Shown in pieces: positions 1 to 5,873 of a stretch of 9,127 nucleotides of DNA. Each line of letters starts with the position of its first letter. The stretch's first letter is position 1. The translations under genes were made by a program, and so were the position numbers. A model generated the notes under the pieces. It had not been told where the DNA came from and did no database searches. It saw only the letters and a list, made by a program, of their open reading frames with translations. This stretch comes from Desulfocapsa sp. (GTDB taxonomy: Bacteria > Desulfobacterota > Desulfobulbia > Desulfobulbales > Desulfocapsaceae), in NCBI GenBank assembly GCA_029934815.1, contig JAOZLM010000057.1, forward strand, positions 1 to 9,127. Reading direction: 5' to 3'.

Positions 1-631
1 AAGCCAGGACAAAGATAAGCAGCTTGGCCTGCTCGGGAACAGCAGTAAAACTACTGAAATCAAAGCTGGCGGAATGGCTGTAGATAAGAGCAAATGCGGC
101 AAAGAGGAACATTGCTCCTCCCTGGGCAAAGATAAAATACAAATAACCGGCTTTACGATTACTCCGACTTTCATAATCGTACATGACCAGAAAGAAAGAA
201 GAGAGACTCATCAGTTCCCAGGCCAGCAGGAAGGTGATCATGTTTGCCGACATAACAACCAGTGCCATGGAGGCAATGAGGATGCTGAAGAAAAAATAGT
301 TCACTCCAGTTCTGAGGCTCTTCTCTTTGTTTTCCAGATAGTGAAAACTGTATATCAGGGTCAGGGGAGGGATGAGAAAGATTGGTATCAGAAAAAAGAG
401 CGATACGCTGTCAAGTTGGAAAGAAAGGGTCAAGGTGTGCAGCCAGTCATAACTGGCTGCAGCAGTTGTCCCCTGCAGTAGTTTTGGTAAAACATAATAC
501 AAGCCAAGGCCGCAACCTGTCGAAGTGGTGGCAATAGCCACCATCTTCATCAGCGTGAATTGCCGGTAAAAAAGCAGCCCTGCTACCCCTCCGGCAAGGA
601 CTACAGCTATTGACACAAACAAAGTGTCCAT
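1..631 (-). CDS. HyfB/NuoL-M-like proton-translocating membrane subunit, 5' part only
   Basis: The minus-strand frame stays open from ATG at 631 to the window edge, giving 210 residues of a longer protein (family members usually exceed 450). It starts 7 bases after a strong GGAGG (639-643); an out-of-frame ATG at 635 is not used. The product is almost wholly hydrophobic, with helices near residues 4-22, 28-48, 76-95, 112-128, 131-150 and 160-180. The segment around residues 137-148 (AWELMSLSSFFL) carries the conserved membrane glutamate (E139) of the proton-conducting transporter family that includes NuoL, NuoM, NuoN, HyfB/HycC and Mrp subunits. The MSLSSFFLV context with a following Y-E pair recalls HyfB of hydrogenase-4/formate-hydrogenlyase-like complexes. 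The lysines of the proton channel lie beyond the edge. DabB, the partner of the inorganic-carbon pump DabA, is a less likely alternative. It is the first gene of its unit; partner genes would lie outside the window. Confidence 0.8.
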   Translation of the reverse strand, partial: MDTLFVSIAVVLAGGVAGLLFYRQFTLMKMVAIATTSTGCGLGLYYVLPKLLQGTTAAASYDWLHTLTLSFQLDSVSLFFLIPIFLIPPLTLIYSFHYLENKEKSLRTGVNYFFFSILIASMALVVMSANMITFLLAWELMSLSSFFLVMYDYESRSNRKAGYLYFIFAQGGAMFLFAAFALIYSHSASFDFSSFTAVPEQAKLLIFVLA

Positions 632-711
632 TCATTCTCCTCCTTTAAAAATTAATTCTATCGACACAACAAATTCTGCTGGTCATTCTGTATATATGGT
701 TTTGTAATAGG

Positions 712-859
712 TGATGGCGTCGTAAAAAGATACAATACGTCAAGTCCGTCATTCCGGACTCGATCCGGAATCTTGTTATTACAGCAACTTATAGATTCCG
801 GATCAAAAACTTCATATTCGAAGTGACGAAGAAGATGAAGAGTTTTTACTTAGCCATCA
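712..859. mobile_element. MITE-like element with terminal inverted repeats and 4-bp target duplication
   Basis: The ends are inverted copies of each other: 712-728 reads TGATGGC-N3-GTAAAAA, and 843-859 read on the minus strand gives the same 14 fixed bases around a different N3. The 148-bp element is flanked directly on both sides by TAGG (708-711 and 860-863), which fits a target-site duplication. It has no coding capacity, so mobilisation in trans would be needed. The interior is a set of REP-like palindromes. The right flank abuts the stop codon of the carbonic-anhydrase-like gene (864-866), so the insertion left that gene intact and separates it from the HyfB-like gene. The name of the element and its transposase are unknown to me. 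Confidence 0.72.
751..804. repeat. REP-like ATTCCGGA/TCCGGAAT palindromes inside the MITE
   Basis: Three copies of an 8-base word are arranged as alternative stems: ATTCCGGA (751-758), its complement TCCGGAAT (764-771), and ATTCCGGA again (795-802). The second and third pair over 11 perfect bases (762-772 with 794-804, 21-base loop), while the first and second form a tight 8-bp hairpin around CTCGA. The motif resembles the dispersed 'GTCATTCCGGA...TCCGGAATC' repeats I recall from several proteobacterial genomes. In RNA from the minus-strand operon it could act as a 3' stabilising or attenuating hairpin. Confidence 0.7.
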
Positions 860-863
860 TAGG

Positions 864-2045
864 TTATTTGGGCGAGCGAATATCAAAGCGTGGTGCTGCC
901 AGCATTCTGCCGATTTGTTCCTTCAGATCTGCCTGCTCGGGATTTACACTCTCCTGAGCCATGATCAACTCAAAGAGTTTATCCTGCTCGACAGGGTGCT
1001 CATACTCGGCCGGTGTGCCGTCTTGTAGCTGGATATGGGCAGCCCAGGGAACAAAATAAGTGGTTGCCGGGTGTTCTTTATGTTCTGAAATGTCGATATT
1101 GAGGCCGGCAATATAGAGTAGGTTCTTTCCTGCGTATTCCCCACCCCGGCGAATGGAGTTCATGGTACGAACAAATTCCAGCTGTATATTGATTTTGGCC
1201 GCTCTCAAGGCTGGGTTGGGTGAGGTGACAATGGTGGGCATAAACTCAATAAGGTTTTTTTCAAGCAAAAGTGATTCGCCCGTCTCATGAAATTTTTGCT
1301 TGAAGTAGAAGAGATCAGAAGTGAGATGATCTCCAATTTCCTCGCCGCTATCGCTCTTCCACTCATAGCCTGTAGCATCAATTTTCCTGCGGAATTTTTC
1401 CGATACTTCGTAGGTCTGGCCGGTACTGATAGCAGCTATGGGGACAATTTTCCCGTCAGCATTTTTTTTGACGATAGTTTCCAGATTAAGTACCAGGCCG
1501 TCTTGAACCGGGTGAATATCAAAATCGATAAATAGATTTTTTACTGTTACAAGTTGCTTGCCCTCGTTATCACGATGGAGAAAGATACGTTCTCTGGCAG
1601 TCTGGTATTGTTCAATATACGGGGTGATAACATGGGTGATTTTACCACAGGAGGGAGAAATACAGATCCCCTCCATTTTAGGTCGGGTACAGGTGCCGTA
1701 AGCACCACTTGCTGGATCATATCCCACGTGGCTAGCCTGAAGGATAACCGAATCTTCCCCGTGATGGGCATGGGGGCCATGGCGGTCAGTTGCCACGATA
1801 CCGCCAACACGGCCATGATTAAAGGGAAAGGTTCCAAAATGTTTAGTTAACAGAATGATTGGCCAACCCTGATTTTCGTCCGAACAAAATGCTCGTGACG
1901 GCATTATCAAACCTTTTCGAAAGCCGAGCGAAATACAGAAATTGTAGAGTTTGGGAACAAATTCAGGATAAGGAATAGCCAGGCCATCCACCTTAAAGGG
2001 AGCAAGTTTGCGAATAATATGAGCTTGATGATAGGGAGTATTCAT
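864..2045 (-). CDS. Putative LCIB-type (theta-like) carbonic anhydrase with long C-terminal region
   Basis: A 393-residue soluble protein without signal peptide or membrane segment. Residues 50-135 follow, in order, the motif pattern I recall for the LCIB/LCIC carbonic anhydrase family: C54-S-D56-E-N, a Gly-rich FPFNHGRVGG stretch (73-82), the His-rich RHGPHAHHGED (88-98), ASHVGYD (104-110), a Gly/Arg region, and SPSCGK (130-135). C54, H106 and C133 are therefore the predicted zinc ligands, with D56 next to the site. The expected reaction is CO2 hydration to bicarbonate in the cytoplasm. About 250 residues follow the core (roughly 140-393), rich in charged residues, and I assign no domain to them. 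The family call rests on motif order only; an inactive or differently specialised metalloprotein remains possible. It is the last gene of a usp-like/small ORF/CA-like operon, 33 bases after the preceding stop, with a poor ribosome site (TGGA about 12 bases upstream), which suggests weaker or coupled translation. Confidence 0.6.
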   Translation of the reverse strand: MNTPYHQAHIIRKLAPFKVDGLAIPYPEFVPKLYNFCISLGFRKGLIMPSRAFCSDENQGWPIILLTKHFGTFPFNHGRVGGIVATDRHGPHAHHGEDSVILQASHVGYDPASGAYGTCTRPKMEGICISPSCGKITHVITPYIEQYQTARERIFLHRDNEGKQLVTVKNLFIDFDIHPVQDGLVLNLETIVKKNADGKIVPIAAISTGQTYEVSEKFRRKIDATGYEWKSDSGEEIGDHLTSDLFYFKQKFHETGESLLLEKNLIEFMPTIVTSPNPALRAAKINIQLEFVRTMNSIRRGGEYAGKNLLYIAGLNIDISEHKEHPATTYFVPWAAHIQLQDGTPAEYEHPVEQDKLFELIMAQESVNPEQADLKEQIGRMLAAPRFDIRSPK

Positions 2046-2078
2046 AGTTTTTTATTCCAGGTAATGTAGATGTGATTG

Positions 2079-2321
2079 TTAGTGTACTTCCGGACTTTCC
2101 ACTGTAATTCCAAACCAGTATGCTTCGCTGCTTGCTGGTGAGGCGGTTTTGAATTCCACGTAATTGTCCCGTCTGTTCATCATGAAATTCTGCCAGTTCA
2201 AGGCTTCTTCTCTTGTTTTAAACGGCCCTGCTTCGGTGGATGTCCCCAACCCATTATGCTGGGCGGTGATAGATTCTTTAGTTGCATCTACATTTTGGGT
2301 GATACCAATGAGAATTTTCAT
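2079..2321 (-). CDS. Unrecognised 80-residue conserved-looking protein
   Basis: I do not recognise this family. An upstream in-frame ATG would give 97 residues, but the ATG at 2321 (MKILIGITQN) is preferred because GGAGAGAAAAAA lies directly before it, and the longer form would overlap the upstream gene. The 80-residue product is soluble and hydrophilic with no signal peptide, cysteines or obvious metal site. A beta-like start (KILIGITQN) is followed by a Gly/Thr-rich stretch (GLGTSTEAGPF), a probable helix (TREEALNWQNFMMNRR) and a beta-like end (EAYWFGITVE), suggesting a compact alpha/beta fold. It lies between the Usp-like and carbonic-anhydrase-like genes with gaps of 19 and 33 bases, so the three are almost surely co-transcribed. 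A regulatory or accessory role for the anhydrase is possible but unproven. Confidence 0.75.
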   Translation of the reverse strand: MKILIGITQNVDATKESITAQHNGLGTSTEAGPFKTREEALNWQNFMMNRRDNYVEFKTASPASSEAYWFGITVESPEVH

Positions 2322-2340
2322 TTTTTTCTCTCCGCTTGTA

Positions 2341-2757
2341 TTAGTTTGCTGGACTGTCTGTGTAGAGTACAACTGGACAATTCAGTAATTGTGTAACTTC
2401 GTTTAGTTTTCTTTGGCGAATCCCTTTTTTGCGTGGAGTCCCTTCACCCTTTAGGCATAGAGCTACGCAAATGATGTTTCGTCTGTTTTTGGCATAGTCC
2501 ACAGTCTCTGTGGTGAGCCCTCTGTCATTCACAAGCTGAATATAGGCCACGGGTTCTTCGGGTTGGAGCGCAGCAATATTTTCCTTAAAGCTTTGAGTTG
2601 CCTTCGCGGCCGGCTCTTGTTTTAAGAGATGCAAAACCTCGAGGGAGGCGTTCATTCTTTTACTTAAGTTGATGCCGTGGAGAAGTGTCTCTGCACTTAA
2701 AAGTGAAGAGTTTGCTACCAGGAGCACCTTCTTGTTACTGATTGTTTGTTGCTGCAC
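2341..2757 (-). CDS. Degenerate universal stress protein (UspA-like) domain protein
   Basis: A 138-residue soluble protein with the strand/helix order of a single Usp domain: beta-1 KKVLLVANSS (9-18), a long amphipathic helix (19-38), beta-2 ASLEVLHLL (37-45), a later strand VAYIQLVND, a helix (81-92), IICVALCL (95-102) and the closing NCPVVLY (126-132), which matches the usual 'CPVLVV' end. The ATP-binding signature G-x2-G-x9-G-S/T is not preserved: the loop reads KGEGTPRKKGIRQRK, and the beta-1 aspartate is replaced by asparagine. Nucleotide binding is therefore doubtful. The start is GTG at 2757 with AGGG upstream; the next in-frame Met (residue 35) would cut into the fold. It is the first gene of the minus-strand operon, 55 bases downstream of a sigma-54 promoter, so its expression is probably controlled by the divergent NtrC-type regulator. 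Confidence 0.65.
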   Translation of the reverse strand: MQQQTISNKKVLLVANSSLLSAETLLHGINLSKRMNASLEVLHLLKQEPAAKATQSFKENIAALQPEEPVAYIQLVNDRGLTTETVDYAKNRRNIICVALCLKGEGTPRKKGIRQRKLNEVTQLLNCPVVLYTDSPAN

Positions 2758-2766
2758 GTATTTTCC

Positions 2767-2779
2767 CTGAACAGTTCAG
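2767..2779. promoter_or_regulatory. 13-bp perfect dyad CTGAAC-A-GTTCAG in the Usp-like leader
   Basis: Two 6-bp arms around a single base, about 10 bases upstream of the GTG start and about 20 bases downstream of the predicted transcription start. With one central base it cannot fold as a full RNA hairpin, so a DNA operator for an unknown dimeric regulator is more likely, or chance. Confidence 0.4.
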
Positions 2780-2811
2780 CTTGGTTGTATTGCCAGAATT
2801 TCTCGATCTTT

Positions 2812-2827
2812 TGCATATCTTGTGCCA
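2812..2827 (-). promoter_or_regulatory. Sigma-54 (-24/-12) promoter for the usp-like/CA-like operon
   Basis: The minus strand reads TGGCACAAGATATGCA from 2827 to 2812. It matches the sigma-54 consensus TGGCACG-N4-TTGCA with the invariant GG and GC at the exact 10-base spacing; the visible departures are the base after CAC and one T of TTGC. The predicted start is near 2800, giving a leader of about 43 bases. The neighbouring gene at 4458 encodes a sigma-54 activator, and dyad sites lie upstream at suitable distance. Confidence 0.8.
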
Positions 2828-2828
2828 G

Positions 2829-2869
2829 AAGAGAATAGTACGGAAAAACAGTGAGATGGCTATTCTCTT
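2829..2869. repeat. 10-bp perfect inverted repeat AAGAGAATAG / CTATTCTCTT
   Basis: Arms at 2829-2838 and 2860-2869 are exact complements around a 21-base loop. The right arm overlaps a second small hairpin, ATTCTC (2862-2867) with GAGAAT (2873-2878). The structure lies immediately upstream of the sigma-54 promoter, between it and the nearest enhancer-like site, where the DNA must loop. It could be an operator for another factor or an architectural site; I see no IHF consensus there. Confidence 0.5.
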
Positions 2870-2891
2870 GTCGAGAATGCTGCAGAAAAAT

Positions 2892-2906
2892 GTTGCAAAG
2901 TGCAAC
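2892..2906. promoter_or_regulatory. Enhancer-like dyad 1, GTTGCA-AAG-TGCAAC (perfect)
   Basis: A perfect 6+3+6 palindrome centred near -99 relative to the predicted sigma-54 start. This architecture and position suit a dimer of the NtrC-family regulator encoded at 4458-5810, which ends in a Fis-type helix-turn-helix. Assignment to that regulator is inference. Confidence 0.65.
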
Positions 2907-2958
2907 GCAATTTAAGGGAAAGTCTAATTAGTGCTTTAAAATAGGGGGATAGGTAAAT

Positions 2959-2973
2959 GTTGCACCAACGAAC
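2959..2973. promoter_or_regulatory. Enhancer-like site 2, GTTGCA-CCA-ACGAAC (degenerate)
   Basis: The left half matches site 1 exactly and the right half is partly diverged. It shares the extended pattern TGTTGCA-N6-AACG(T/C)A with sites 1 and 3 and lies 20 bp from site 3, about two helical turns, which would place bound dimers on the same DNA face. Confidence 0.5.
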
Positions 2974-2978
2974 GTACT

Positions 2979-2993
2979 GTTGCAAAATGAAAC
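2979..2993. promoter_or_regulatory. Enhancer-like site 3, GTTGCA-AAA-TGAAAC
   Basis: Matches the dyad of site 1 with a single mismatch in the right half. It is the closest of the three to the kinase gene (about 70 bp upstream of its ATG), so binding here could also affect kinase/regulator expression. Confidence 0.55.
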
Positions 2994-3060
2994 GTATGGC
3001 GGTAGGGTGGTATCCGGTGAAATATGCAGGTAATAATGAGAGTGTATTAAAGGAGAGGGT

Positions 3061-4458
3061 ATGAAGCAGCCGGGAGGGATTCGAAGCAAGGTAACATTTT
3101 GGTTTTATTTAGTATTTGTGTTTATGGTTACCAGCTCGGTTTTGATCTTCTGGATTGTCGGGACGATAGAGGAAAAGCACTTTAATATTGAAAAGGCAGA
3201 TGCTTTTCTTGAGGATATTCTGGAAGTGCGGCGCATGGAAAAAAACTATCTACTCTATAAAGATCATAAATCCATGGACGAGTGGATCCGTTATCTTGAT
3301 ACAACTATTAAAGAACTAACGGACAATAAAGAGCTTTTTGTATGGTTGAGTTCCCTTGCCGAAATTGATGCAGTGCAGCAGGCACTGCAGAATTATACCG
3401 CAACATTTAAAAAGTTCAGGGAACTGCCATCCGAGGAGAAATTGGTATCGGTAAAATTGCGTGAACAGGGTAACAGGCTGACTACCCTTACCGAAGAACT
3501 GATAATTGAGGAGCATCAAACCATTCACCGCCTGCTGGCATTTATCAAAAATAGTCTGTTATTTGTTCTGCCGTTTCTGGTGCTTAGTTTCAGCGTGGGT
3601 GCTATTTTTCTGGGCAGAGGAATCGTTTCATCTTTAAAACAGCTGGAGAAGCATGCGGCAACCATCGCCGCCGGAGATTTTGTGGAAGTACCTTTTATCA
3701 GTAGTAACCGTGAGGTCAATAGCCTGATTAATGCTTTTAATCAAATGAGTCGGGAGCTGAAAAGACGTCAACAGCAGCTGGTCAGATCTGAAAAACTGGC
3801 ATCCCTCGGCATTATGCTGGCCGGTGTGGCTCATGAGTTTAACAATCCTTTATCAAATATATCCAGTTCAGCGCAAATTCTCATTGAGGAACTTGAGGAA
3901 AGGGAGGGAGGATATGCCAGAGAGTTAGCGTTACAAATAAGTGCCGAAACCAGCCGGGCTTCTGCCATCGTCAGTACCTTGTTACCTTTGGCTCGGGAAG
4001 ATAAATTCCACAGAGATTCCTATTTATTAAAACCCCTCTGTCGTGAAGTGTTGGTATTACTTCGGGGACAAACTGCTGAAAATGTAGATATTCAGCTGGT
4101 AGTCTCTGATGACATTGTTATTTTTGCGGATAAACAAAAAATCCAGCAGGTGTTTATCAATCTTTTAAAAAACAGTTTTCAGGCGCTGACCGATGGGGGG
4201 ATAATTCGAATCCGCGCCTGGCAGCACCAAACAGAGTTGAAAATAACAGTGAGTGACAATGGTCCTGGGATTCCCAGGCAAGTGCAAAAGAAAATTTTTG
4301 ATCCATTTTTCACGACTAAAGATACAGGTCAGGGTTCCGGTCTTGGTCTTTTTATAGTCCATGATATTATTATTCAACATGGTGGCAGTATCAGCATTGA
4401 GAGTACGGGTGAGGGAACAGCCTTTATTATCAGATTGCCGGGAGAGGAGGTTTCCTGA
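3061..4458 (+). CDS. Membrane sensor histidine kinase (HAMP, HisKA, HATPase)
   Basis: A 465-residue inner-membrane kinase with two transmembrane helices (about 11-33 and 163-186) flanking a helical extracytoplasmic region of about 125 residues. That region carries a VRRMEKNYLLYKD stretch (56-68), reminiscent of helical-bundle sensor domains found in chemoreceptors and kinases. A HAMP linker (about 187-238) leads to the phosphoacceptor box GVAHEFNNPLSN with H258. The ATP-binding domain shows the N box N367-LLK-N371, DNGPGIP (399-405), FDPFFTTK (413-420), GSGLGL (425-430) and GEGTAF (450-455). All catalytic motifs look intact, so it should autophosphorylate and pass phosphate to D54 of the next protein. 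Its stop (TGA) overlaps the regulator's ATG by one base. Transcription diverges from the usp-like operon. The ligand is unknown. Confidence 0.93.
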   Translation: MKQPGGIRSKVTFWFYLVFVFMVTSSVLIFWIVGTIEEKHFNIEKADAFLEDILEVRRMEKNYLLYKDHKSMDEWIRYLDTTIKELTDNKELFVWLSSLAEIDAVQQALQNYTATFKKFRELPSEEKLVSVKLREQGNRLTTLTEELIIEEHQTIHRLLAFIKNSLLFVLPFLVLSFSVGAIFLGRGIVSSLKQLEKHAATIAAGDFVEVPFISSNREVNSLINAFNQMSRELKRRQQQLVRSEKLASLGIMLAGVAHEFNNPLSNISSSAQILIEELEEREGGYARELALQISAETSRASAIVSTLLPLAREDKFHRDSYLLKPLCREVLVLLRGQTAENVDIQLVVSDDIVIFADKQKIQQVFINLLKNSFQALTDGGIIRIRAWQHQTELKITVSDNGPGIPRQVQKKIFDPFFTTKDTGQGSGLGLFIVHDIIIQHGGSISIESTGEGTAFIIRLPGEEVS

Positions 4459-5810
4459 TGACAAGTTTTGAAGTTTTAGTTGTTGATGACGAGGCTGTAG
4501 CGCTTAAAAATCTGTGCTATATTCTTAAAAAAGAGGGATACAGAGTTAGCGCCGCTAAGAGCGGGAAACAGGCACTGGCCTGCTTGGCCAAGCAGGAGTT
4601 TGCCCTTGTTCTCACTGATTTGAAGATGCCTCAGGTGGACGGGATGCAGCTCTTAAAACGAGTTAAGTCTGTTTGTCCACAAACAGAAGTCATTATGATC
4701 ACAGGATTTTCAACTGTCGATTCTGCTGTTGAGGCTCTTAAGGCCGGAGCGTATCATTACATTGCCAAACCTTTTAAGCTGGATGAAGTTCGTAAAGTGG
4801 TACAGGAGGCTACCCAGAAATATCAACTGGTCCGTGAAGTCGAGCAGTTACGAAAACAGGTTAGTACCGGTAAAGAGCAATTACGAATCGTTACGCATAA
4901 CCGCGCCATGAAAGATCTTCTGGAAATGGCAAGCCAGATTGCCGGTACCGATACCAGTGTTGTTATCAGCGGTGAGTCCGGTACGGGAAAAGAGCTGCTG
5001 GCAAAGTATATTCATAATGAAAGTCCACGCCACGAAGCAATCATGCTCTCCATCAACTGTGGAGCCTTTGGTGAGGAGTTGTTGACCAATGAGCTTTTTG
5101 GCCATAGTCAGGGAGCCTTTACAGGTGCTGACAAGGATAAAAAAGGTCTGGTGGAAATGGCCAGTGGCGGAACACTTTTCCTTGATGAAATCACTGAGAT
5201 GTCACTGTCCATGCAAGTCAAATTCTTACGGATTCTTCAGGAGCAGGAGGTGATACCGGTGGGGGGGACAACCCCTGTTAAGGTGAATGTGCGTTTTGTG
5301 GCTGCGACCAACAGAGATCTTGAGAAGGAAGTGAAGGCGGGTAATTTCAGGCAGGATCTTTTTTACCGGATCAATGTTGTTTCCCTGAAGATCCCTCCTC
5401 TTTCTGAGCGAAAGGACGACATCCCGCTGCTTAGTCAGTTTTTTCTGGAAAAATATAATGCTTCCATGCACAAGGAGGTTACGGAGGTTAGCCAGGAAGT
5501 GCTTGATACTTTGCAGCATTATGATTTTCCGGGTAATATTCGTGAGCTTGAGAATATTATTGAGCGTGGAGTTGCCCTTGCCAATAGCAGTATACTGAGG
5601 CTTGCTCAGATACCTGATGATCTCCGGAGCCTGGATATTCAGACTTTTAGAAAAAGTGCAGGAAAATATTCCAGCATGGAAGAAGTTGAAAAATCGTATA
5701 TTGAGTGGATTCTTAAGGAGACTGCATATAATAAAACTGCAGCAGCCAAGGCACTGGATATTGACCGTGTGTCTTTGTGGCGGAAAATTAAAAAACTTGG
5801 TTTAGAATAG
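4458..5810 (+). CDS. NtrC-family sigma-54-dependent response regulator
   Basis: A 450-residue activator with three domains. The receiver (about 5-118) has acidic D10/D11, phosphoacceptor D54 in LTDLKMP, T82 and K104. The AAA+ domain (about 145-370) has Walker A GESGTGKE (172-179), the sigma-54-contacting GAFTGA loop (219-224), Walker B GTLFLDE (238-244), arginine residues in RQDLFYR (298-304) and sensor-2 FPGNIRELEN (357-366). The C-terminal Fis-type helix-turn-helix (about 405-450) includes NKTAAAKALDIDRVSLWRKIKKLG. All motifs needed for sigma-54 activation are present, so it should be a working enhancer-binding protein controlled by the adjacent kinase. It overlaps the kinase stop by one base (TGATG) and has a GGAGAGGAGG site (4441-4450). 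Its most obvious target is the divergent operon with the sigma-54 promoter at 2812-2827. Confidence 0.95.
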   Translation: MTSFEVLVVDDEAVALKNLCYILKKEGYRVSAAKSGKQALACLAKQEFALVLTDLKMPQVDGMQLLKRVKSVCPQTEVIMITGFSTVDSAVEALKAGAYHYIAKPFKLDEVRKVVQEATQKYQLVREVEQLRKQVSTGKEQLRIVTHNRAMKDLLEMASQIAGTDTSVVISGESGTGKELLAKYIHNESPRHEAIMLSINCGAFGEELLTNELFGHSQGAFTGADKDKKGLVEMASGGTLFLDEITEMSLSMQVKFLRILQEQEVIPVGGTTPVKVNVRFVAATNRDLEKEVKAGNFRQDLFYRINVVSLKIPPLSERKDDIPLLSQFFLEKYNASMHKEVTEVSQEVLDTLQHYDFPGNIRELENIIERGVALANSSILRLAQIPDDLRSLDIQTFRKSAGKYSSMEEVEKSYIEWILKETAYNKTAAAKALDIDRVSLWRKIKKLGLE

Positions 5811-5833
5811 CTTTTTAATTGTAGAAAAACACC

Positions 5834-5865
5834 TGAGCCAGTCAGGAGTCACCCTACCTGGCTCA
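5834..5865. terminator. Hairpin terminator between convergent genes
   Basis: TGAGCCAG (5834-5841) pairs with CTGGCTCA (5858-5865) over 8 bp with a 16-base loop. On the minus strand the stem is followed by GGTGTTTTTC, a usable U-run ending qmcA/nfeD transcription; on the plus strand the trailing run is poorer (CACTTTCT), so termination of the kinase/regulator message is less certain. Confidence 0.7.
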
Positions 5866-5873
5866 AGCACTTT

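Larger units (their letters stand above)
2758..3060. other. 303-bp divergent control region between the operon and the two-component system
   Basis: No gene is present. From left to right it holds the Usp-like leader with a 13-bp dyad, a sigma-54 promoter facing left, a 10-bp inverted repeat, one perfect 15-bp dyad, two related sites spaced 20 bp apart, and the kinase ribosome site (GGAG, 3052-3055, 5 bases before ATG). No convincing plus-strand sigma-70 promoter for the kinase was found; the best guess, TTGCAC (2960-2965) with CAAAAT (2983-2988) at 17 bp, is weak and would overlap the two right-hand sites. Confidence 0.7.

Noticed and set aside
74..481. Plus-strand 135-codon frame, and minus-strand 447-635 frame
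   Set aside because: Both are shadows of the HyfB-like gene; the true minus frame encodes a coherent membrane protein with family motifs, while these read as low-sense composition.
1..631. DabB subunit of a DabAB carbon pump
   Set aside because: Tempting next to a carbonic-anhydrase-like gene, but the MSLSSFFLV context looks more HyfB-like and no DabA is visible; left only as an alternative.
1547..1850. Overlapping frames of 96-98 codons on both strands
   Set aside because: They lie inside the carbonic-anhydrase-like gene, lack ribosome sites and match nothing recognisable.
2767..2779. LexA (SOS) box
   Set aside because: GAAC and GTTC arms are only one base apart, unlike the GAAC-N4-GTTC type, and no damage-response gene follows.
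3014..3030. Possible sigma-54 promoter for the kinase (CGGTGAAATATGC)
   Set aside because: GG and GC are two bases too close, and the -24 element lacks TGG.
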